NCBI GenBank assembly: GCA_032051265.1
Contig: DAMBYU010000005.1
Span: 1 to 64,000, forward strand
Reading direction: 5' to 3'
Length of the DNA: 64,000 nt
Origin: Dryocola sp032051265
GTDB lineage: Bacteria; Pseudomonadota; Gammaproteobacteria; Enterobacterales; Enterobacteriaceae
Shown piece by piece: positions 1 to 7,627 of this stretch (the stretch's first letter is position 1; every line of letters begins with the position of its first letter). The translations under genes were made by a program, and so were the position numbers. Below the pieces are notes generated by a model. The model had not been told where the DNA came from and made no database searches. It saw nothing but the letters and a program-made list of their open reading frames with translations.

Positions 1-136
1 CACGAGCAGAACCACCGTAGGTTTTAGCCAGAACGGTAGTGATTGCAGCGGTCAGAGTAGTTTTACCATGGTCAACGTGGCCGATTGTGCCGACGTTGAC
101 GTGCGGTTTTGTACGTTCAAATTTTTCTTTAGACAC
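1..136 (-). CDS. tufA: Elongation factor Tu, N-terminal fragment (cut by window edge)
   Basis: Only the first 45 codons are present; the gene runs off the left edge. The reverse strand reads from a GTG start at 136 into SKEKFERTKPHVNVGTIGHV and then the P-loop DHGKTT, which is the EF-Tu N-terminus. EF-Tu delivers aminoacyl-tRNA to the ribosome as a GTPase. It lies 71 nt downstream of fusA on the same strand, the usual last gene of the str operon, which is why tufA rather than tufB is called. Confidence 0.97.
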   Translation of the reverse strand, partial: MSKEKFERTKPHVNVGTIGHVDHGKTTLTAAITTVLAKTYGGSAR

Positions 137-207
137 GGCTATATTCCTTACTGTTGTGCTCTCCCCTCAAGGAAAGAGCACGGGATCATTGTTTTAAAAA
201 CCTGGGC

Positions 208-2322
208 TTATTTACCACGGGCTTCGATTACGGCCTGAGCAACGTTGTTCGGCGCGTCATCATACTTCAGGAATTCCATGGAGTAAGATGCACGGCCTTT
301 GGTCAGAGAACGCAGCTGAGTTGCGTACCCGAACATTTCTGACAACGGAACTTCAGCATGAATCTGAACGCCAGTAGCGTTAGATTCCTGACCTTTCAGC
401 TGACCACGACGACGGCTAAGGTCACCGATAACGTCACCGGTATTCTCTTCCGGAGTCTCTACTTCAACCTTCATGATAGGCTCAAGCAGAACTGGTTTCG
501 CTTTCTTAAAGCCATCTTTGAAGGCGATAGAAGCGGCCAGTTTAAACGCCAGCTCAGAGGAGTCAACGTCGTGGTAAGAACCGAAGTGCAGACGCACGCC
601 GAGGTCTACTACCGGGTAACCAGCCAGTGGGCCAGACTTCAGCTGTTCCTGAATGCCTTTATCAACGGCCGGGATGTATTCACCAGGAATTACACCACCT
701 TTGATGTCGTTGACGAACTCATAGCCTTTCGGATTTGAGCCCGGCTCCAGTGGGTACATGTCGATCACAACGTGACCATACTGACCGCGACCACCAGACT
801 GCTTAGCGTGTTTACCTTCAATATCGGTAACTTTCGCGCGAATCGCTTCGCGGTAAGCAACCTGAGGTTTACCGACGTTCGCTTCAACGTTGAATTCACG
901 CTTCATGCGGTCAACGATGATGTCGAGGTGCAGTTCACCCATACCAGCGATGATAGTCTGGTTAGATTCTTCATCAGTCCATACGCGGAATGATGGATCT
1001 TCTTTCGCCAGACGACCCAGAGCCAGACCCATTTTTTCCTGGTCAGCTTTGGTTTTTGGTTCTACTGCGATGGAGATTACCGGCTCCGGGAATTCCATAC
1101 GTTCCAGAATGATCACGTTGTCTGGGTCACAGATGGTGTCACCAGTCGTCACGTCTTTCAGACCGATTGCAGCAGCGATATCGCCCGCGCGAACTTCTTT
1201 GATCTCTTCACGTTTGTTAGCGTGCATCTGTACGATACGGCCAAAACGCTCACGAGCAGATTTCACTGGGTTATATACGGTATCACCGGAGTTAACCACG
1301 CCAGAGTACACGCGGAAGAACGTCAGGTTACCCACGAACGGGTCGGTAGCGATTTTGAATGCCAGTGCAGCAAACGGCTCATCATCACTAGCGTGACGCT
1401 CGGAAGGGGTGTCCTTACCGTCGTCCAGCATACCGTTGATAGCCGGTACGTCTGTAGGTGCTGGCAGGTAATCAATTACCGCATCCAGCATTGCCTGTAC
1501 GCCTTTGTTCTTAAACGCAGAACCACAGGTCACGAGAATGATCTCGTTGTTCAGAACGCGCTGACGCAGAGCTGTCTTGATTTCTTCCTCGGTCAGATCT
1601 TCGCCGCCCAGGTATTTTTCCATCAGCTCTTCAGATGCTTCTGCTGCGGACTCGATCAGGTTCTGGTGCCATTCTTCAGCCAGCTCGACCATGTCAGCAG
1701 GGATCTCTTCGTATTCGAAGGTCACGCCAGCATCAGCTTCGTTCCAGTTGATAGCTTTCATTTTCACCAGGTCAACAACACCGGTGAAGCCCTCTTCAGC
1801 GCCAATCGCCAGCTGAAGCGGAACTGGAGTTGCGCCCAGACGGGATTTAATCTGGCCTACAACTTTCAGGAAGTTAGCACCCATGCGGTCCATTTTGTTA
1901 ACGAACGCGATGCGTGGAACTTTGTATTTGTTAGCCTGACGCCATACGGTCTCAGACTGTGGCTGAACACCACCAACTGCGCAGTAAACCATTACCGCAC
2001 CGTCAAGCACACGCATGGAACGTTCAACTTCGATGGTGAAGTCAACGTGCCCTGGGGTGTCGATGATGTTTACGCGGTGTGGTTCATACTGCTTAGCCAT
2101 ACCAGACCAGAATGCAGTAGTCGCTGCGGAGGTGATAGTAATACCACGCTCCTGCTCCTGCTCCATCCAGTCCATGGTTGCTGCGCCGTCATGAACTTCA
2201 CCGATTTTGTGGTTTACACCGGTGTAGAACAGAATACGTTCGGTAGTAGTGGTTTTACCGGCGTCGATGTGTGCACTGATACCGATATTACGGTAGCGTG
2301 CAATGGGTGTTGTACGAGCCAT
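208..2322 (-). CDS. fusA: Elongation factor G
   Basis: 704-residue translational GTPase that drives ribosomal translocation and, with RRF, ribosome recycling. The G1 motif AHIDAGKTT lies near residue 17, DTPGH near residue 88 and NKMD near residue 142. Domains II to V follow, with the C-terminal half containing the conserved GKPQVAYRE and QSGGRGQYGHV stretches. Length equals the E. coli protein. It sits 93 nt downstream of rpsG and is expected to be co-transcribed from the rpsL promoter and to fall under S7 translational control with rpsG. Nothing looks broken. Confidence 0.99.
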   Translation of the reverse strand: MARTTPIARYRNIGISAHIDAGKTTTTERILFYTGVNHKIGEVHDGAATMDWMEQEQERGITITSAATTAFWSGMAKQYEPHRVNIIDTPGHVDFTIEVERSMRVLDGAVMVYCAVGGVQPQSETVWRQANKYKVPRIAFVNKMDRMGANFLKVVGQIKSRLGATPVPLQLAIGAEEGFTGVVDLVKMKAINWNEADAGVTFEYEEIPADMVELAEEWHQNLIESAAEASEELMEKYLGGEDLTEEEIKTALRQRVLNNEIILVTCGSAFKNKGVQAMLDAVIDYLPAPTDVPAINGMLDDGKDTPSERHASDDEPFAALAFKIATDPFVGNLTFFRVYSGVVNSGDTVYNPVKSARERFGRIVQMHANKREEIKEVRAGDIAAAIGLKDVTTGDTICDPDNVIILERMEFPEPVISIAVEPKTKADQEKMGLALGRLAKEDPSFRVWTDEESNQTIIAGMGELHLDIIVDRMKREFNVEANVGKPQVAYREAIRAKVTDIEGKHAKQSGGRGQYGHVVIDMYPLEPGSNPKGYEFVNDIKGGVIPGEYIPAVDKGIQEQLKSGPLAGYPVVDLGVRLHFGSYHDVDSSELAFKLAASIAFKDGFKKAKPVLLEPIMKVEVETPEENTGDVIGDLSRRRGQLKGQESNATGVQIHAEVPLSEMFGYATQLRSLTKGRASYSMEFLKYDDAPNNVAQAVIEARGK

Positions 2323-2415
2323 TTGATTCCTCTATATCCTGGGACGTTCAATTAAGTAACCCAAAGCGGGCAGCTTTTTTGAAGCGCCCGCCTGGTGACT
2401 AACACTCCGAAGGGA

Positions 2416-2886
2416 TTACCAACGGTAGTGAGCGAACGCCTTGTTGGCTTCAGCCATACGGTGAACGTCTTCACGTTTCTTAACTGCAGTACCTTTGTTC
2501 TCTGCAGCATCAGAAAGTTCGTTCGCCAGGCGAAGAGCCATGGATTTATCACCGCGTTTACGAGCAGCTTCTACGATCCAACGCATTGCCAGAGCATTAC
2601 GACGAACCGGACGGACTTCTACTGGAACCTGATAAGTAGAACCACCTACGCGGCGGGACTTAACTTCGACAGTCGGACGAACGTTGTCCAGTGCGACTTC
2701 GAAAGCTTCCAGTTCGTTTTTACCTGAACGCTGAGCCAGGGTCTCCAGCGCGGTATAGACGATTGCTTCTGCAGTAGATTTTTTACCATCTACCATCAGG
2801 ATGTTTACAAATTTGGCCAGCAGTTCTGATCCGAACTTAGGATCCGGCAGAATTTTACGTTGACCAATGACGCGACGACGTGGCAT
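2416..2886 (-). CDS. rpsG: Ribosomal protein S7
   Basis: 156-residue small-subunit protein that nucleates assembly of the 16S rRNA 3-prime domain. It starts MPRRRVIGQRKILPDPKFGS, a typical S7 N-terminus, and ends FAHYRW. The length is the common 156 residues; E. coli K-12 has a longer 179-residue form through a C-terminal extension, absent here. It follows rpsL with a 96-nt spacer that in E. coli is the S7 autoregulatory target. ATG start at 2886 with a clear purine-rich Shine-Dalgarno. Confidence 0.99.
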   Translation of the reverse strand: MPRRRVIGQRKILPDPKFGSELLAKFVNILMVDGKKSTAEAIVYTALETLAQRSGKNELEAFEVALDNVRPTVEVKSRRVGGSTYQVPVEVRPVRRNALAMRWIVEAARKRGDKSMALRLANELSDAAENKGTAVKKREDVHRMAEANKAFAHYRW

Positions 2887-2982
2887 GGAAATACTCCGTT
2901 GTTAATTCAGGATTGTCCAAAACTCAAAGAGTTTAGTTTTGACATTAATATAAAACGTTTGGCCTTACTTAACGGAGAACCA
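2887..2982 (-). promoter_or_regulatory. rpsL-rpsG intercistronic region, likely S7 translational operator
   Basis: The spacer between the rpsL stop and the rpsG start is exactly 96 nt. In E. coli the intercistronic region of the str mRNA is also 96 nt; S7 binds it and represses rpsG and distal genes, with rpsG translation coupled to rpsL. Identity of length and synteny support the same role here. I did not fold the RNA, so the operator structure itself is inferred. Confidence 0.6.
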
Positions 2983-3357
2983 TTAAGCCTTAGGACGCTT
3001 CACGCCGTACTTAGAACGAGATTGCTTACGGTCTTTAACGCCGGAGCAGTCAAGTGCACCACGAACGGTGTGGTAACGAACACCTGGCAAGTCTTTTACA
3101 CGACCACCACGAATCAGGATCACTGAGTGCTCCTGCAGGTTGTGACCTTCACCGCCGATATAGGAGGTAACTTCAAAACCGTTAGTCAGACGAACACGGC
3201 AAACTTTACGCAGTGCGGAGTTCGGTTTTTTTGGAGTGGTGGTATATACACGGGTACATACACCACGTTTTTGCGGGCAGGCTTCCAGCGCAGGCACGTT
3301 GCTCTTTGCAACTTTGCGTGCGCGTGGTTTGCGAACCAGCTGGTTAACTGTTGCCAT
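2983..3357 (-). CDS. rpsL: Ribosomal protein S12
   Basis: 124-residue decoding-centre protein of the 30S subunit. Key segments are TTPKKPNSALRK and GGRVKDLPGVRYH; both lysines whose substitution gives streptomycin resistance (42 and 87 in mature numbering) are wild type, so a streptomycin-sensitive rpsL allele is predicted. It is the first gene of the str operon, preceded by a strong promoter and an AGGAG Shine-Dalgarno about 8 nt before the ATG. Confidence 0.99.
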   Translation of the reverse strand: MATVNQLVRKPRARKVAKSNVPALEACPQKRGVCTRVYTTTPKKPNSALRKVCRVRLTNGFEVTSYIGGEGHNLQEHSVILIRGGRVKDLPGVRYHTVRGALDCSGVKDRKQSRSKYGVKRPKA

Positions 3358-3404
3358 TAAATAGCTCCTGGTTTTAGCTTTTGCTTCGTAAACACGTAAT
3401 AAAT

Positions 3405-3427
3405 CGTCCTCATATAATATGAGGACG
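3405..3427 (-). other. Inverted repeat in the str mRNA leader
   Basis: CGTCCTCAT and ATGAGGACG flank a 5-nt AT loop. The repeat lies just downstream of the str promoter -10 and so falls at or near the start of the rpsL leader RNA. The same type of dyad occurs in the E. coli str leader as far as I recall. Function unknown; it may stabilise the 5-prime end of the mRNA. Confidence 0.5.
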
Positions 3428-3431
3428 CAGA

Positions 3432-3460
3432 ATTTTAGGGCTGAGCCGAAAAGGTGTCAA
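3432..3460 (-). promoter_or_regulatory. str operon promoter
   Basis: On the reverse strand TTGACA (3455-3460) and TAAAAT (3432-3437) are separated by exactly 17 nt, a near-consensus sigma-70 promoter. The sequence around it closely matches my recollection of the E. coli str promoter. It is placed about 75 nt upstream of rpsL and drives rpsL-rpsG-fusA-tufA. Confidence 0.85.
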
Positions 3461-3481
3461 GAAATATACAGCGATCCTGGG

Positions 3482-3769
3482 CTACCAGGTTATCTGCCGT
3501 TCATGTTTTACCGTCAATCTGACGAAATCAGTATAGCTGACCGCATCGATTCTGGTTGAAATTTGAGCAAGTAAGCCGCGTGCTTCGAGATCTTCTCGCA
3601 GAGCGCTTATTGATATGGGGGCGGCAAGCAGCAATTCAAGGTAAAGGTTGCCGTTTATTGCGGCCATCACGCCATCTTGCGTAAGCAGGAGGTCATCCCC
3701 CGCGCTGACACAGCGCAGCAGCGTGTCGATATCAGTCTTAAAAGGTGATTGAGTCAGAATATGCAGCAT
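3482..3769 (-). CDS. tusB: Sulfurtransferase complex subunit TusB
   Basis: 95-residue DsrH-like protein starting MLHILTQSPF, the expected length for TusB. With TusC and TusD it forms a hexameric relay that passes persulfide sulfur from TusA to TusE and then MnmA for 2-thiouridine in tRNA wobble positions. It lies 6 nt downstream of tusC in a tight tusDCB unit. The gene end is close to the str promoter, so read-through into rpsL is possible. Confidence 0.95.
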   Translation of the reverse strand: MLHILTQSPFKTDIDTLLRCVSAGDDLLLTQDGVMAAINGNLYLELLLAAPISISALREDLEARGLLAQISTRIDAVSYTDFVRLTVKHERQITW

Positions 3770-3775
3770 GAAGCC

Positions 3776-4135
3776 TCAGAAAGTTAAGACGGTGTCGAAC
3801 TGATGCAATGTTTCCCGCAGAGCGTCTGGTTCAAGAGGCGCCGCATCGATAACCCAGCTACTGTTTTCAGTCAGTCCTCGCACTCTGGCAGATTCCGCGC
3901 ACAGATAGCACTGCTCGATATCGTAGAGCGGCAGCACACGGAACGTCGCAATATAATCACGGGAGAGAATTTTATCGGGCTGCTGGCCCGGTAAAATTTG
4001 CAACACGCCATCACCGATAAAGAAAACGCCGATGTCTTCAGATAAGGCAGAAGTGGCAAGCAAGGCATCCAGTCCTTCACGCCCTGCTGAGGTACCGTGC
4101 GGAGCAGATGTAAATACGAAGGCAACGCGCTTCAT
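3776..4135 (-). CDS. tusC: Sulfurtransferase complex subunit TusC
   Basis: 119-residue DsrF-like subunit starting MKRVAFVFTSAPHGTSAGRE, typical of TusC. The start overlaps the tusD stop by one base (TGATG), indicating translational coupling. TusC is the structural partner in the TusBCD complex and lacks the sulfur-carrying cysteine of TusD. Confidence 0.95.
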   Translation of the reverse strand: MKRVAFVFTSAPHGTSAGREGLDALLATSALSEDIGVFFIGDGVLQILPGQQPDKILSRDYIATFRVLPLYDIEQCYLCAESARVRGLTENSSWVIDAAPLEPDALRETLHQFDTVLTF

Positions 4136-4521
4136 CAGAACTGCACCATTCTTTCACAGGTAAGAGAGGCTTCAGCCAGCGCGCCCAGCCCGCTTAGCGT
4201 AAAGCCAGCCTGAAGGTTGCTCGCGGCCAGCGCATGCTGTTTTGCCTCGACATCATCAACCACGCCACGGCGCAATGCCGCGGCAACGCAAATATGCAGC
4301 TCTACGCCATGCCGATCGTGAAGCTCTTGCCAGGCCCGCACCGGATCGGCCTCATCGCTCGCAGGCGTTGTAAGCGCATTGGCATTAAGCACGCCTTCAC
4401 GATAGAAGAATACGCAGCTCAACGTATGCCCTTCGGCAATGACGGCATGCGCGAACTGCAGCGCGCTACTTGCCTGCTGCGTACCGTAGGCAGGGCCGGT
4501 CACCATCATGGCAAAACGCAT
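4135..4521 (-). CDS. tusD: Sulfurtransferase complex subunit TusD
   Basis: 128-residue DsrE-like subunit. The catalytic cysteine is present at residue 78 (HICVAAALRRG), the position that carries the persulfide in E. coli TusD. It directly follows yheO with no gap: the yheO stop ends at 4522 and the tusD ATG begins at 4521, so the yheO-tusDCB genes are probably one operon. Confidence 0.96.
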   Translation of the reverse strand: MRFAMMVTGPAYGTQQASSALQFAHAVIAEGHTLSCVFFYREGVLNANALTTPASDEADPVRAWQELHDRHGVELHICVAAALRRGVVDDVEAKQHALAASNLQAGFTLSGLGALAEASLTCERMVQF

Positions 4522-5250
4522 TTACTTTTCCAGGCCCTGGAAATCGCCGTTTTTGAACTGACGAATGTAGAGATAAACGGTGTGCTTGGAGATATTCAAA
4601 CGATCCGCAACCTGGTTAATCGCATCTTTAATATCGAAGATGCCCTTCTCATAGAGGTTAAGAACAATCTGGCGGTTTTTAGCATTGTTCGACACGTTGC
4701 GATCGGCGTTCACCTCTTCGATGGTGAACTCCAGCGTTTGCATCACCAGATCTTCAACGGAGGAGGCGAAGTTAACCGAAGAGGGCACTTCCTGATCCTG
4801 CGTTTCTGGCGGGATAAAGGTCGACATAATCTGCGAAAAAGGCACATCAAGGTTCATGTTGATACACAGAAGGCCAATCACACGCTGGTCGCGATTACGG
4901 ATAGCGATAGTAACGGATTTCATCAGCACGCCGCTTTTAGCGCGCGTAAAGTAGCATTTGGATACGCTGCTATCTGCTCCGGTCATATCGTGGAGCATAC
5001 GCAGTGCCAAATCGGTAATCGGAGAACCAATTTTTCGCCCGGTGTGTTCACCGTTTGCAATACGAATTGCTGAACACTTCAAATCCTGAAGGGAATGCAG
5101 CACGATTTCGCAATGGGAACCAATCAGCATCGCTAACCCATCGACGACCGCTTCATAGGATTTTAATATTTCGAAGTCGGTTTGTTCAAAGGGACGCTGG
5201 TCCAGTAAATCAAGCTCACTGGTTTCGTTGGTTAAAAGCGAATTGGACAT
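4522..5250 (-). CDS. yheO: YheO-family PAS/HTH transcriptional regulator
   Basis: 242 residues. An N-terminal YheO PAS-like region covers about residues 20-140, with the conserved GSHCEIVLHSL stretch. A C-terminal helix-turn-helix covers about residues 190-235 (VADRLNISKHTVYLYIRQFK). The close E. coli homologue has 240 residues. It heads the tus genes. The ligand and targets are not settled as far as I know; a predicted cytoplasmic DNA-binding sensor. Confidence 0.9.
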   Translation of the reverse strand: MSNSLLTNETSELDLLDQRPFEQTDFEILKSYEAVVDGLAMLIGSHCEIVLHSLQDLKCSAIRIANGEHTGRKIGSPITDLALRMLHDMTGADSSVSKCYFTRAKSGVLMKSVTIAIRNRDQRVIGLLCINMNLDVPFSQIMSTFIPPETQDQEVPSSVNFASSVEDLVMQTLEFTIEEVNADRNVSNNAKNRQIVLNLYEKGIFDIKDAINQVADRLNISKHTVYLYIRQFKNGDFQGLEK

Positions 5251-5391
5251 TTAAAAATACCACCCTCTACAGAGAGCCTGTCGCGCTTTAATGGTGTCAG
5301 GGCAGACTCAAACTCAGTTGAAACGCTGACCGATAAGGTAATACACCGTAAGACCCGCTTTCCAGTCTTTATTATTATATGCCGCTACAAA

Positions 5392-5421
5392 TAAAAAACC
5401 GCCGCCCCTGAGGCGGCGGTT
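5392..5421 (-). terminator. Rho-independent terminator of fkpA
   Basis: Reading the minus strand just after the fkpA stop, ACCGCCGCC pairs with GGCGGCGGT around a 5-nt loop and is followed by TTTTTTAT. This is a strong intrinsic terminator. Confidence 0.9.
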
Positions 5422-5430
5422 AATCACTGA

Positions 5431-6249
5431 TTACTTGCTTTTGGCAGCTTCTGCTTCAGCAGCAACATCAGGTTTGGCGTCAGCTTTAGGCGCCGGTTTA
5501 ATATCCAGCAGCTCTACTTCAAAGACCAGCGTAGAGTTAGCAGGAATTCCCGGAACGCCAGTTTTGCCGTAGGCAAGCTCAGGTGGGATAACCATCTTGA
5601 TTTTGCCGCCTTTCTTGATGTTTTTCAGACCTTCAGTCCAGCCAGGAATAACGCCATCAAGACGGAAAGAGAGCGGTTCGCCACGGGTGTAAGAGTTGTC
5701 GAACTCTTTACCGTCGATCAGCGTACCTTTGTAGTTCACAACGACGGTGTCGCTGTCTTTCGGCGCATCACCGGTGCCTTCTTTATCTACTTTGTACAGC
5801 AGACCGGTAGAAGAGGTTTTCACACCTTTTTCTTTGGCGAAAGTGTCACGGAAGGCTTTGCCTTTATCCGCATTTTCTTTCGCATCTTTTTCCATTTTCG
5901 CCTGAGCGGAAGCCTTCACGCGGGCTTCAAACGCCTGCAGGGTTTGTTCAATTTCCTGGTCAGACAGTTTGCTCTTATCAGCAAACGCGTCCTGCACACC
6001 GGCGATAAGCTGGGTTTTATCCAGAGTGATGCCCAGTTTTTCTTGTTCTTTCAGGGAGTTTTCCATGTAACGGCCAAGCGAAGCACCCAGTGCATACGCA
6101 GACTTCTGATCGTCATTTTTGAATGCCGCGTTGCTTGCAGGCGCAGCAGCGGTATCTTTTGCGGCAGCGGCCGGAGCAGCAAACGCCGGAGCGCTCAGGG
6201 CAACAGCCATCGTGGCCGCCAGAAGCGTTACTTTAAACAATGATTTCAT
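5431..6249 (-). CDS. fkpA: Periplasmic FKBP-type peptidyl-prolyl isomerase/chaperone
   Basis: 272 residues from ATG 6249; a longer upstream reading would put 15 residues before the signal peptide and is rejected. Residues 1-24 are a Sec signal peptide ending in the AFA cleavage motif. A helical dimerisation domain follows (about 40-140), then a C-terminal FKBP domain with GTLIDGKEFDNSYTRGEPLS and the GVIPGWTEGL core. FkpA isomerises prolyl bonds and assists folding in the periplasm; the family is sigma-E responsive. The tail is rich in Ala, Lys and Asp. It is divergent from slyX. Confidence 0.97.
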   Translation of the reverse strand: MKSLFKVTLLAATMAVALSAPAFAAPAAAAKDTAAAPASNAAFKNDDQKSAYALGASLGRYMENSLKEQEKLGITLDKTQLIAGVQDAFADKSKLSDQEIEQTLQAFEARVKASAQAKMEKDAKENADKGKAFRDTFAKEKGVKTSSTGLLYKVDKEGTGDAPKDSDTVVVNYKGTLIDGKEFDNSYTRGEPLSFRLDGVIPGWTEGLKNIKKGGKIKMVIPPELAYGKTGVPGIPANSTLVFEVELLDIKPAPKADAKPDVAAEAEAAKSK

Positions 6250-6475
6250 CCATTTCTCCAGGGCCGGGGCCTCTAACCCCAAGGTTATTTTCAACTAAGA
6301 GACGTACTATAACGTCGCGGGAGAAATCTACACAATCTCTGCGCTCGTTATCGAGTCAAATTCAGACTCTTTTTGTATAAAGAAGTTTCGTGCAGGGGAA
6401 AATGGCGCTGTAACAAGAGGTAATTTTCAGTAGAATCGCGGGAAATCGTCCATCTGCAGGCCAAAGAGGTAAGCC

Positions 6476-6694
6476 ATGCAACAAAAATCGACCGAACAAC
6501 GGCTGGAAGAACTTGAGAGTCGTCTCGCTTTCCAGGAGATAACGATAGAAGAGTTAAATCAGACGGTAACGGCTCACGAACTGGAGATGGTCAAACTGCG
6601 CGAGCATTTTCGTTTGCTGGTTGAAAAACTAAAGGCCAGCCAGCCATCTATGATCGCCTCACAGGCCGAGGAGACTCCGCCTCCGCATTACTAA
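6476..6694 (+). CDS. slyX: SlyX family protein
   Basis: 72 residues, almost entirely predicted coiled coil (EQRLEELESRLAFQEITIEE), ending in the PPPHY signature typical of SlyX. The E. coli protein has the same length. Function is not established; it is conserved next to slyD on the opposite strand. The ATG is preceded by AAAGAGG. Confidence 0.95.
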   Translation: MQQKSTEQRLEELESRLAFQEITIEELNQTVTAHELEMVKLREHFRLLVEKLKASQPSMIASQAEETPPPHY

Positions 6695-6695
6695 G

Positions 6696-6725
6696 AAAAA
6701 GGCGTGTCACAGACACGCCTTTTTT
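6696..6725. terminator. Bidirectional terminator between slyX and slyD
   Basis: AAAAAGGCGTGT and ACACGCCTTTTT flank a 5-nt loop. The stem carries a T-tract on both strands and sits between two convergent genes, so it can serve both. Confidence 0.9.
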
Positions 6726-6741
6726 ATCGCTTACTTAAAGC

Positions 6742-7320
6742 TTAGTGGCAACCGCAGCCACCGTTGCCGCCACAACCACCTTTACCGTGGTCATGATCGT
6801 GGTCGTGATCGTGGCCACCGCAGCAACCGTCACCGTGTTCGTGGTGATGATCGTGCTCGCCGTGCACGTGGCCATGGGCCAGTTCTTCAGCGGTTGCTTC
6901 ACGCATCGCGATAACTTCAACGTTGAAGTTCAGGTTCTGACCAGCCAGCATGTGGTTGCCGTCAACCACAACGTGGTCGTCTTCAACTTCTGTAATTTCA
7001 ACCGGCACCGGACCCTGGTCGGTTTCCGCCATGAAACGCATGCCAACCTGCAGTTCGTCAACGCCCATAAAAACGTCTTTCGGTACGCGTTGCACCAGGT
7101 TTTCGTCATACTGACCGTAAGCGTCGTTAGCACCTACGCTCACATCAAAACGATCGCCCACAACGTGGCCTTCAAGCGCGTTTTCCAGCCCTGAAATCAG
7201 GGAGCCGTGACCATGCAGATAGTCCAGCGGCGCACTCACCGGAGACTCATCAACCAACACACCGTCTTCTGTACGTACCTGATAGGCCAGGCTGACCACC
7301 AGGTCTTTTGCTACTTTCAT
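6742..7320 (-). CDS. slyD: FKBP-type peptidyl-prolyl isomerase SlyD, metal-binding tail
   Basis: 192 residues. The FKBP domain is split by an insert-in-flap chaperone domain (about 70-130). The C-terminal tail from about residue 145 is packed with His, Cys, Asp and Gly (HDHDHDHDH, CCGG, CGCH), as in E. coli SlyD. The protein folds clients, is the host factor for phiX174 lysis, and hands nickel to the HypA/HypB hydrogenase maturation system. The tail is the nickel/zinc site. Confidence 0.97.
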   Translation of the reverse strand: MKVAKDLVVSLAYQVRTEDGVLVDESPVSAPLDYLHGHGSLISGLENALEGHVVGDRFDVSVGANDAYGQYDENLVQRVPKDVFMGVDELQVGMRFMAETDQGPVPVEITEVEDDHVVVDGNHMLAGQNLNFNVEVIAMREATAEELAHGHVHGEHDHHHEHGDGCCGGHDHDHDHDHGKGGCGGNGGCGCH

Positions 7321-7414
7321 GATATCTCCTGAGCGTGGGAAAAAAACTGGCGACGATTGTAGCGGAAATCGTCGCCGCTGTACCCTTAAGCTTAAAAAAA
7401 CTCGGGGGATCTCG

Positions 7415-7615
7415 CTAGTCCGGATGAAAAATGCCTATCACCTGCTCTTGTTCGCGCGCATGTTCACGGGCCTTTTTGTCCGCTTCGCGCATCTGGTGTC
7501 CGCACTTAACGCACTCAACGATATCGATATTATTCTCACGCCACATAGCGAGAGAATCCTGCGTCTGGCACTGGGGGCATACCGCCCCGGCAATAAAACG
7601 CTTGCGCACTGACAT
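7415..7615 (-). CDS. yheV: YheV family zinc-ribbon protein
   Basis: 66 residues from ATG 7615. A GTG three codons upstream is possible, but the ATG has AAGGTG at good spacing and matches the E. coli length. Two CxxC pairs (CPQC and CVKC, about 21 residues apart) predict a zinc ribbon. It ends QVIGIFHPD, the family signature. It lies 12 nt after kefB, so it is likely the last gene of kefG-kefB-yheV. Function unknown. Confidence 0.92.
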   Translation of the reverse strand: MSVRKRFIAGAVCPQCQTQDSLAMWRENNIDIVECVKCGHQMREADKKAREHAREQEQVIGIFHPD

Positions 7616-7627
7616 TGGCTTCACCTT

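Noticed and set aside
1222..2355. 377-codon plus-strand ORF opposite fusA
   Set aside because: It lies wholly antisense to EF-G. The strong codon bias of fusA leaves few stops on the other strand; no protein family is recognisable.
2416..2886. rpsG as a truncated S7 because it is shorter than the K-12 protein
   Set aside because: 156 residues is the usual S7 length; the K-12 form is the exception.
4234..5073. 279-codon plus-strand ORF opposite tusD/yheO
   Set aside because: Antisense to two conserved genes in an operon; no family resemblance.
6742..6900. His/Asp-rich repeat as a possible tandem DNA repeat or recombination site
   Set aside because: It is the coding sequence of the SlyD metal-binding tail; the repetition follows from the HD codons.
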